7,738 nt of DNA from an uncultured Pseudomonadota bacterium. GTDB lineage: Bacteria; Pseudomonadota; Alphaproteobacteria; Rs-D84. Every line of letters starts with the position of its first letter. Positions within the stretch are counted from its first letter, which is position 1. The notes below the pieces were generated by a model that saw only the letters and a program-made list of their open reading frames with translations, did no database searches and was not told where the DNA came from. Made by a program: the position numbers and the translations under genes. The DNA lies in the NCBI GenBank assembly GCA_947169505.1, contig CAMVPZ010000039.1, positions 1 through 7,738 on the forward strand, read 5' to 3'. Shown piece by piece: positions 1 to 5,226 of this stretch.

Positions 1-552
1 AATGAAAGAAATAGCAAAACCGATAATAGGAACAAATCGATTATAAAAAGCCAATCGTTCAGAAATTTTTTCACCCAACATATGATGCGCTTCGTCAGCG
101 AAAATCAGACCAACATCGTTAAAATCTACAACGCCAAATAATTTTCCCAATGAATTATAGGTTGTAATAACAACATCACTATCGATATTCTTTTGCTGCC
201 CGCTGTATTCTGTTGCTGTAATATTCGCAAAAATTTGTAATTTTTCTTTGGTCTGGTCTATCAGGGATAAACGAGGCACAATGATTATAATCTTTTGACG
301 TTTTGCGCCAGTCGCAACAATCGTATCAAAATAAGCACGTGCCATACGCGCAAACATAACTGTTTTACCATAACCAGTTGGTAATTTAAAATAACTGTGT
401 GCTATCTGTTCATCTGTAAACTTATCGGACACCAATTCACGAAAAACTTCAAGCTTTTGTTTGTCACGCCATGTGGGCCACATATCTGTATCAGCTATCT
501 GCTTGGCAATACCTGCACGCAAAAGTTTTACATTTGTTGTATCCAAATCCAT
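1..552 (-). CDS. SF2 DEAH-box helicase / ResIII-type ATPase, N-terminal part (3' end outside window)
   Basis: Reading leftward from ATG at 550-552 gives 184 residues without a stop, running off the window edge. I see an Arg-x-x-Gln element (R29 to Q32, like the RPYQ motif of ResIII proteins), a P-loop LPTGYGKT at 57-64, motif Ia IIIVPRLSLIDQT at 89-101, VVITTYNSL near 127-135, and a Walker B DEAH box (FADEAHH, 151-157). These establish a superfamily 2 nucleic-acid-dependent ATPase. Motif III should follow as GFTATP or similar, but the sequence reads GFAISF (178-183), which is odd. The second RecA lobe and any extra domains are not visible, so DNA repair, restriction and RNA-remodelling roles cannot be separated. 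The start has only a weak Shine-Dalgarno (TAGG directly before ATG); the next Met (24) would lie very close to the first motif, so the longer start is preferred. It has its own likely promoter and is separated by terminators from the gyrA operon. Confidence 0.85.
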   Translation of the reverse strand, partial: MDLDTTNVKLLRAGIAKQIADTDMWPTWRDKQKLEVFRELVSDKFTDEQIAHSYFKLPTGYGKTVMFARMARAYFDTIVATGAKRQKIIIIVPRLSLIDQTKEKLQIFANITATEYSGQQKNIDSDVVITTYNSLGKLFGVVDFNDVGLIFADEAHHMLGEKISERLAFYNRFVPIIGFAISFI

Positions 553-570
553 ACCTATTTTATAATTTAC

Positions 571-599
571 ACTATACCATAAAAATCCAAGAAAAACAA
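571..599 (-). promoter_or_regulatory. Probable sigma70-type promoter of the helicase gene
   Basis: On the minus strand a TTGTTT box (594-599) and a TATAGT box (571-576) are separated by exactly 17 bases. Transcription would begin near 564, giving a leader of only about 12 bases before the ATG at 552, consistent with the weak ribosome binding site. The region is AT-rich, so chance matches are possible. Confidence 0.4.
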
Positions 600-653
600 A
601 TACGATAATTAATATAGCCCATCAAGCACAATCAAAAAAACAATGTGATTTCA

Positions 654-687
654 CCGGTATTTACCGGCTTTTTCGTTATTTTTTTGT
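654..687 (+). terminator. CCGG hairpin followed by T-rich run, terminator-like on plus strand
   Basis: The 14-base perfect palindrome ccggtatttaccgg (654-667) can form a 5-bp stem with an ATTT loop. It is followed on the plus strand by CTTTTTCGTTATTTTTTT, as in a rho-independent terminator. No plus-strand gene lies upstream of it in the window, and on the minus strand no T-run follows, so its purpose is unclear. It is near-identical to the hairpin at 723-736. Confidence 0.4.
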
Positions 688-714
688 GCGAAGTTAAACC
701 TTTTTATTTTATAT

Positions 715-742
715 AAAAAAGACCGGTATTTGCCGGCCTTTT
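715..742 (-). terminator. Rho-independent terminator of the gyrA-merR operon
   Basis: Read on the minus strand, GGCCGG (733-738) pairs with CCGGTC (721-726, one G-U pair) around a CAAATA loop. Four more A-T pairs extend the stem, and a run of six T follows (715-720). It lies about 20 bases past the stop codon of the MerR-type gene. An A-run on one side and TTTT on the other mean that it could also work on the plus strand. Confidence 0.7.
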
Positions 743-759
743 CTTTAATTTTTATATAC

Positions 760-1167
760 TTAATCCAGAAACGATTTAGCCTGGTTTAACAATTTTATTG
801 CGGCATCAATATCGCCCATGTCTAATGACGAAATTGCCGGCTTTTTTGCAATATTTTCGTTTGTTGTTGGAACCTTTTGTGATGAAATTACCGGCTTTTT
901 CGTTGTTTTTATTTCTTCTTTGAACGAACCATTGTGCAGTATTTTTTTTACACCAGTTATTGTCATACCTTTGTCATAAAGCAAAGATTTTATTGATGCA
1001 ATTTTTTCAACCGTTTCACGACGATAATACCGGCGATTACCAGCACCAGTCACCGGACGAATTGCACCCGGAAATTGTTTTTCCCAATAACGCAAAGTGT
1101 ATGCCGGCACGTCAAGTTGTTTTGCAACTTCATTGATTGGAATAAAAAATTCGTTTTCATTTTGCAT
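760..1167 (-). CDS. Small MerR-family transcriptional regulator
   Basis: The 135-residue protein begins with a typical MerR winged helix-turn-helix: IPINEVAKQLDV (9-20) with the helix TLRYWEKQF (24-32), then a wing GNRRYYRRETVEKI (43-56) and helices through about residue 78. The long dimerisation helix and effector domain of classic MerR sensors are missing. Instead there is a Lys/Thr/Ser-rich linker (82-115) holding the repeat KKPVISS / KKPAISS, and a short C-terminal helix (DIDAAIKLLNQAKSFL). There are no cysteines, so metal sensing as in mercury-resistance MerR is unlikely. A short MerR protein of this build is common in Alphaproteobacteria, often beside ihfA; its target is not known to me. 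It starts 14 bases after the gyrA stop with a weak ribosome binding site, so it is probably co-transcribed and perhaps translationally coupled with gyrA. The regulator call is firm; its ligand and targets are open. Confidence 0.85.
   Translation of the reverse strand: MQNENEFFIPINEVAKQLDVPAYTLRYWEKQFPGAIRPVTGAGNRRYYRRETVEKIASIKSLLYDKGMTITGVKKILHNGSFKEEIKTTKKPVISSQKVPTTNENIAKKPAISSLDMGDIDAAIKLLNQAKSFLD
826..900 (-). repeat. Two copies of a 21-base direct repeat inside the MerR-type gene
   Basis: Positions 826-846 and 880-900 match at 19 of 21 bases (tgacgaaattgccggctttt versus tgatgaaattaccggctttt, each followed by t). The copies are 54 bases, or 18 codons, apart, so the reading frame is kept and they encode KKPAISS and KKPVISS in the linker. 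The right copy shares a 17-base exact match (888-904) with the intergenic hairpin flank at 661-677. Confidence 0.75.
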
Positions 1168-1181
1168 GCCGGCACCATATT

Positions 1182-3938
1182 TTATTCTGCGTTGTCTGCG
1201 ACATTTTCCGTCACTTCAACGGCTTCAATATCATCACTTTCTTCTTCGTGATCGATTGCGATGGCTGATACAACTTTTTCGCCTTCGGCAGTTCTAAACA
1301 ATGTTACGCCAGCAGTTGAACGACCCGCAATACGAACATCACGTACAGGCGTTCTTATGATTTTTCCACCGTTTGTCACCATGATAATATCTTGGTTATC
1401 ATTGACAGGGAAAGAGCCAGCCACAGCCGTATTTTTACCACCCAATTTAATATTTGTAAATCCGCCACCGCCACGATGAGTTAAACGATATTCATAAGAC
1501 GATGTACGTTTTCCAAATCCATTTTCAGATATTGTTAAAATGAATTCTTCACGCAGTGCCATCTTGGCCATTTGTTCATCGCTCAATACAAGTGTTGTAT
1601 TTTCTTCTTCGGCGTCCGCTTCTTCTTCGATACCGGTTGCAGCACGACGCAACGCACGACTTTGCTTTACATACGCAGCACGCACCACAGAATCAGATTC
1701 GCCATGATTCAACATTGCCATACCAATTATATAATCACCCTTTTGTAATGATAATCCACGAACACCTGTTGAATTACGACCTGCGAATATACGAATTTCA
1801 GGTACAGCAAATCTTATACATCTGCCACGATACGTCGATAAAAATACATCTTGATCTTCGGTGCATGGCAATACAGAAATCAATGAATCGCCTTCGTCCA
1901 ATTTCATAGCAATTTTACCATTTGAACGGATTGAATCAAAATCAGACATGCGATTTCTGCGCACTGTTCCAGATGCAGTTGCAAACATCAAGAAATGTTC
2001 CATTCCAGATTCTGCAACACGTTTTACTTCGTCTTCGGGCATTGGCAATATAGCAGTTATTGTTTCACCTTCGGTCAATGGTAATAAATTCACCAATGGA
2101 CGACCTTTGCCCGCCGCAGTTGCTTCGGGTAATTTATAGGTTTTCAATCTATAGCACAAACCTTTTGAAGAGAAGAACAACAATGGTGTATGTGTATTTG
2201 CAACAAATACATTTACAACATAATCGTCTTCTTTGGTGGTCATAGCATTACGTCCCTTACCACCACGTTTTTGTGCACGATATGTATCCAAACTTACACG
2301 TTTGATATAACCAGTATTAGAAACCGTCACAACCATATCTTCACGTGCAATTAAATCTTCGATATCTATATCAATTTCTGCGTCACTTATTTCAGTACGA
2401 CGTTTTTGCGACCAATTATCACGCACGCTTGTAGTTTCATCACGTATAATTTGAACTATGCGTTCATGACTGCCAAGTATCGCCAACAAATCTTTAATCG
2501 TTGCGCCCAATTCTGTTAAATCATTATGGATTTTATCACGTTCCAAACCTGTTAAACGATGCAATTGTAATTCAAGAATTGCTTTGGCTTGGTCTTCACT
2601 CATATAAAACATACCATCTTTGTATTCAGTATTTGGATCGTCAATCAAATTGATATAACTTTCGATATCAGACGCCGCCCAACCACGTGAAATCAAAGCA
2701 GTGCGTGCTTCGTCTGGATTTGCAGATTCTTTTATCAATTTGATAACTTCGTCCAAATTACCACAAGCAACAGATAATCCCAACAAAGTATGCGCACGAT
2801 TGCGTGCTTTGTTCAAATCAAATATTGTGCGACGACGAATAACTTCTTCACGGAATTCGATAAACGCATCCAACACAGTCCGCACCGTAAATAACATTGG
2901 ACGACCACGATTAAGCGCCATCATATTAACCGGAAAATTAGATTGCATTTCTGTGTATTGGAATAAATGATTTAACACAACCTCTGGCATAGTATCACGT
3001 TTTAACTCGATAACAACACGCAGTCCTTCTTTGGAAGATTCATCACGAATATCACTTATACCCTCAATACGTTTATCTTTGACCATTTCTGCAATTTTAA
3101 TGATTAATTGTGATTTGTTAACCTGGTACGGTAATTCATCAACAATTATCGCAGTATGATCATGAACATTTTCAAAATGCGTTTTTGAACGAACTATGAT
3201 AGAACCACGACCGGTTGTGTGTGCTTTATAAGCACCAGCATGTCCCATAATTATGCCACCTGTTGGAAAATCAGGTCCCGGGATATAAGAAAACAATTCA
3301 TCGTCAGTAATATCACGATTATCCAAAATCGCCAAAATACCATTGCACACTTCGCCCAAATTATAAGTTGGAACATTTGTCGCCATACCAACCGCAATAC
3401 CAGAACCACCATTTACCAAAAAATTTGGGAATTTAGCAGGCAAAACGATTGGTTCTTGCAATGTACCGTCAAAGTTCGGTTGCCAATCCACAGTGTCTTT
3501 GTCCAAATCTTCCATCAATGATGCACCAAGTTTTGACAAGCGTGCCTCAGTATAACGCATAGCAGCCGGTTTATCACCATCACGAGAACCAAAGTTACCC
3601 TGACCCTGGACCAGCATTTCACCCATTGAAAAATCTTGTGCCATACGAGCCATTGCTTCGTAAATCGAAGAATCCCCATGCGGATGATAACGTCCCATAA
3701 CATCACCAACTATACGGGCAGATTTAACCGTTGATTTTGTCGCAGGCGCAACATCATTCATAACATACAAAATACGACGATGCACCGGTTTACACCCGTC
3801 CCGAACATCAGGCAACGCACGATCCACAATAACCGACATAGCATAGTCTAAAAAACTGGTCCGCATTTCATGTTCAATAGGTGAAGTTGGCACACGAACT
3901 TCGTTAATTTCATTATTTGTTTCATTTATTTCTGACAT
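1182..3938 (-). CDS. gyrA: DNA gyrase subunit A
   Basis: The 918-residue product is the breakage-reunion subunit of DNA gyrase, which with GyrB introduces negative supercoils using ATP. The N-terminal topoisomerase IV/gyrase A domain carries the catalytic tyrosine Y129 in AAMRYTEARL and the quinolone-pocket segment YHPHGDSSIYE (84-94). The coiled-coil region and its tip are around 360-500. The C-terminal beta-pinwheel begins near 530 and contains the GyrA-box QKRGGKG (556-562), which distinguishes GyrA from ParC. An acidic insert (about 771-779) and an acidic tail (898-918) flank the last blades; similar inserts occur in alphaproteobacterial GyrA. Length is slightly above the 875 of E. coli. 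The start at 3936-3938 is supported by AGGGA at 3946-3950, seven bases upstream. It faces a promoter at 3968-3997 and is followed at 14 bases by a MerR-type gene. No frameshift or lost catalytic residue is seen. Confidence 0.98.
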   Translation of the reverse strand: MSEINETNNEINEVRVPTSPIEHEMRTSFLDYAMSVIVDRALPDVRDGCKPVHRRILYVMNDVAPATKSTVKSARIVGDVMGRYHPHGDSSIYEAMARMAQDFSMGEMLVQGQGNFGSRDGDKPAAMRYTEARLSKLGASLMEDLDKDTVDWQPNFDGTLQEPIVLPAKFPNFLVNGGSGIAVGMATNVPTYNLGEVCNGILAILDNRDITDDELFSYIPGPDFPTGGIIMGHAGAYKAHTTGRGSIIVRSKTHFENVHDHTAIIVDELPYQVNKSQLIIKIAEMVKDKRIEGISDIRDESSKEGLRVVIELKRDTMPEVVLNHLFQYTEMQSNFPVNMMALNRGRPMLFTVRTVLDAFIEFREEVIRRRTIFDLNKARNRAHTLLGLSVACGNLDEVIKLIKESANPDEARTALISRGWAASDIESYINLIDDPNTEYKDGMFYMSEDQAKAILELQLHRLTGLERDKIHNDLTELGATIKDLLAILGSHERIVQIIRDETTSVRDNWSQKRRTEISDAEIDIDIEDLIAREDMVVTVSNTGYIKRVSLDTYRAQKRGGKGRNAMTTKEDDYVVNVFVANTHTPLLFFSSKGLCYRLKTYKLPEATAAGKGRPLVNLLPLTEGETITAILPMPEDEVKRVAESGMEHFLMFATASGTVRRNRMSDFDSIRSNGKIAMKLDEGDSLISVLPCTEDQDVFLSTYRGRCIRFAVPEIRIFAGRNSTGVRGLSLQKGDYIIGMAMLNHGESDSVVRAAYVKQSRALRRAATGIEEEADAEEENTTLVLSDEQMAKMALREEFILTISENGFGKRTSSYEYRLTHRGGGGFTNIKLGGKNTAVAGSFPVNDNQDIIMVTNGGKIIRTPVRDVRIAGRSTAGVTLFRTAEGEKVVSAIAIDHEEESDDIEAVEVTENVADNAE

Positions 3939-3967
3939 TACTTTTTCCCTTGTTTTACATCATGCAA

Positions 3968-3997
3968 AGATTAGCAAATTTTTGCGCCACTGGTCAA
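3968..3997 (-). promoter_or_regulatory. Probable gyrA promoter with extended -10
   Basis: On the minus strand TTGACC (3992-3997) and TAATCT (3968-3973) are 18 bases apart. The -10 box is preceded by TGC, the TGn of an extended -10 element. The transcript would start near 3961, about 22 bases before the gyrA start codon. The -10 box itself is a poor match, so other start points in this AT-rich stretch remain possible. Confidence 0.45.
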
Positions 3998-4042
3998 GAA
4001 ATAAAGCAATAAAAAGATAAAAAAATGTGCTTTGAAAATACC

Positions 4043-4070
4043 TTGACAAAAGGCATTTACGTATTATAAT
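4043..4070 (+). promoter_or_regulatory. Perfect-consensus sigma70-type promoter
   Basis: Exact TTGACA (4043-4048) and exact TATAAT (4065-4070) are separated by 16 bases. The expected transcription start is near 4077, about 20 bases before the 36-codon ORF at 4098 and about 190 bases before rpmH. Both boxes match consensus fully, which suggests strong constitutive expression, as would suit a ribosomal protein gene. Confidence 0.85.
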
Positions 4071-4097
4071 TTATGCCAAACAAAAGGAAAAACAAAA

Positions 4098-4208
4098 ATG
4101 AAAACATCAAACGTATTTTTACCATTTTGGAAATTAATGGGTGTGATTTTTGTATGGTTTCTGTTTTTGGAAGGCCTGAAACAACTGGGTTTGATAAAAA
4201 GTAAATAA
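4098..4208 (+). CDS. Hypothetical 36-residue single-pass membrane miniprotein
   Basis: A 36-codon ORF runs from ATG at 4098 to TAA at 4206-4208. It has a good ribosome binding site (AAGGA, 4084-4088, nine bases upstream) and sits about 20 bases behind the expected start of a perfect-consensus promoter. The product begins MKTSNVFLPFWK, continues with a hydrophobic stretch (about 13-24, GVIFVWFLFL) and ends in a basic tail (GLIKSK), fitting one short membrane helix with charged flanks. I do not recognise the family. It lies 61 bases upstream of rpmH on the same strand with no terminator between them, so the two are probably on one mRNA. It might be a real small membrane protein or a translated leader affecting rpmH expression. 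An overlapping frame (4073-4204) is also open but lacks translation signals. Confidence 0.6.
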   Translation: MKTSNVFLPFWKLMGVIFVWFLFLEGLKQLGLIKSK

Positions 4209-4269
4209 AATATTTGCGTTTTGTAAAAATGTATGATTAAATAGATTCCAAAATCAAAAGGATTTAACA

Positions 4270-4422
4270 ATGGCAACAAAAAGAACATATCAACCATCAA
4301 AAACACGTCGTGTAAAAACACACGGTTTCCGTGAAAAAATGGCTACTAAATCTGGTCGTGACGTTTTAAATCGTCGCCGTGCATGTGGACGTAAACGTCT
4401 TGCAGTATCTGCCGTTAATTAA
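4270..4422 (+). CDS. rpmH: 50S ribosomal protein L34
   Basis: A 50-residue, very basic protein with the L34 signature: KRTYQPSKTRR at the start, then HGFREKMATKSGR and DVLNRRRACGRKRLAVS. Bacterial L34 is usually 44-50 residues, so it is complete. It is a structural protein of the large ribosomal subunit. The start at 4270 is supported by AAGGA at 4258-4262, seven bases upstream. It is likely transcribed from the TTGACA/TATAAT promoter at 4043 through the 36-residue ORF; weaker promoter-like boxes in the 61-base gap cannot be excluded. In most bacteria rnpA follows rpmH directly; here a strong terminator comes 22 bases after the stop and no rnpA is present. Confidence 0.97.
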   Translation: MATKRTYQPSKTRRVKTHGFREKMATKSGRDVLNRRRACGRKRLAVSAVN

Positions 4423-4444
4423 TTTATGGTTTGAAAAGCAATTT

Positions 4445-4472
4445 AAAAAAATCGCCAAATGGCGATTTTTTT
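4445..4472. terminator. Bidirectional rho-independent terminator between rpmH and the thioesterase gene
   Basis: A perfect 12-bp inverted repeat (4445-4456 with 4461-4472) has an AAAT loop, a core of ATCGCC/GGCGAT, and seven A on the left and seven T on the right. It therefore gives a U-tract in both directions. It follows rpmH by 22 bases on the plus strand and the thioesterase stop by four bases on the minus strand, so it separates two convergent transcripts. Confidence 0.9.
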
Positions 4473-4476
4473 ATTT

Positions 4477-5205
4477 TTATCTATCTTGCCAATAACAAAT
4501 TACTTTGGCATGTTCTACTTCGTTTGTCATTATTTTATGACGGGTTATATTTCCATCGAATGCAACCTCTACCCGTACAGTTGGAGTATGTGGATTTATT
4601 TCATGTTCAAAGTAAATGTCTATGCCACGCAATTTATGTGCATTACGATATTCAAAACCAACACTTTCTGTCGCCCACACAGTATAAACGGCATTATTTA
4701 TATGCTGGTTTACATCGATATCATCATATCTGCATGCCATGACACAAGTTTTTGTTGGGATAAAATCGGTACCCTTATCAAATTCACGATCCCATACCCT
4801 TTCTGGTAAACCCTGCCAATCTGGTAAAAAATCAGTTATACGCACCGGACGACGAGTATGTAAATCAATCAACACCCATTGAGATATTGCACGAAGTTTT
4901 AATTTACCATTTGCATCTTTGACTTCGAAATCACGTTCACTGCGCACAGCACTGGTGACAGAAGGCCATGTCGAATATACCAACTTTTCTTCGGCACGTG
5001 GCATATCAACAATATCAACAAACATATGCGTTAAAACCCATGCGATATTATGTGAAGCGCAATATTCACGTCCCGCACCCAACATATCAGCATGTGTTCC
5101 AGCCAATCCTTGTAATTTATTCATCAAAGCAATAGGGCGCAAAAAACCATATCTATCACATTGATAAGTTTTTAACTGTCGTTCTTTGACTAATTTATCC
5201 ATCAT
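4477..5205 (-). CDS. Acyl-ACP thioesterase (FatA/FatB-like double hotdog fold)
   Basis: This 242-residue protein resembles bacterial and plant acyl-acyl carrier protein thioesterases, which hydrolyse fatty acyl-ACP to free fatty acid and ACP in the cytoplasm (plastid in plants). The first hotdog half spans about 8-130, with DRYGFLRPIALMNKLQGLAG matching the family's N-terminal helix and WVLTHMFVDIVDMP following. The second half holds the active-site segment DIDVNQHINNAVYTVWATES (162-181), including the D-x-N-x-H triad D164, N166, H168 and E180. Start choice: the reading frame extends to a GTG at 5223, but AGGAGG at 5215-5220 is an excellent Shine-Dalgarno nine bases before ATG at 5205, so the GTG start would be translated from within its own ribosome binding site. 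It begins 21 bases after the valS stop and is likely co-transcribed. Family assignment is firm; acyl-chain preference cannot be read from sequence. Confidence 0.9.
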   Translation of the reverse strand: MMDKLVKERQLKTYQCDRYGFLRPIALMNKLQGLAGTHADMLGAGREYCASHNIAWVLTHMFVDIVDMPRAEEKLVYSTWPSVTSAVRSERDFEVKDANGKLKLRAISQWVLIDLHTRRPVRITDFLPDWQGLPERVWDREFDKGTDFIPTKTCVMACRYDDIDVNQHINNAVYTVWATESVGFEYRNAHKLRGIDIYFEHEINPHTPTVRVEVAFDGNITRHKIMTNEVEHAKVICYWQDR

Positions 5206-5214
5206 CACTCTCCC

Positions 5215-5220
5215 CCTCCT
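5215..5220 (-). promoter_or_regulatory. Strong Shine-Dalgarno deciding the thioesterase start
   Basis: AGGAGG on the minus strand lies between the valS stop (5227-5229) and two adjacent ATG codons (5205 and 5202). The spacing to the first ATG is nine bases, to the second 12, and to an in-frame GTG at 5206-5208 six. This favours initiation at 5205, or near it, over the GTG at 5223. Confidence 0.8.
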
Positions 5221-5226
5221 CACATA

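Noticed and set aside
760..1167. Mercury or other metal-responsive MerR
   Set aside because: The protein has no cysteines and no effector-binding domain.
1568..1626. Acidic Glu/Asp-rich insert in GyrA (about 771-790) as a possible novel feature
   Set aside because: Comparable acidic inserts before the NGFGKR stretch are common in alphaproteobacterial GyrA, so it is a lineage marker only.
3494..3709. Open frames on both strands inside gyrA and valS, for example 1556-1909 plus and 3515-3709 minus
   Set aside because: They lie wholly within well-supported genes, lack ribosome binding sites and show no recognisable domains; they are codon-bias shadows.
3939..4097. tRNA, small RNA or riboswitch in the gyrA/rpmH divergent gap
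   Set aside because: No cloverleaf, stable hairpin or known aptamer pattern; the stretch is explained by two promoters and ribosome binding sites.
4073..4204. A second open frame of 43 codons (starting MPNKRKNKNE) overlapping the 36-residue ORF
   Set aside because: Its ATG lies three bases after the -10 box, ahead of the expected transcription start, and it has no ribosome binding site. The product has no coherent hydrophobic or domain pattern.
4064..4321. Minus-strand open frame of 85 codons antisense to the 36-residue ORF and rpmH
   Set aside because: It mirrors rpmH and its leader, has no translation signals, and would end in the promoter region of the plus-strand operon.
5206..5223. N-terminal extension of the thioesterase from GTG at 5223
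   Set aside because: The extra codons consist of the AGGAGG Shine-Dalgarno and its spacer; the tandem ATGs at 5205/5202 are the natural start.
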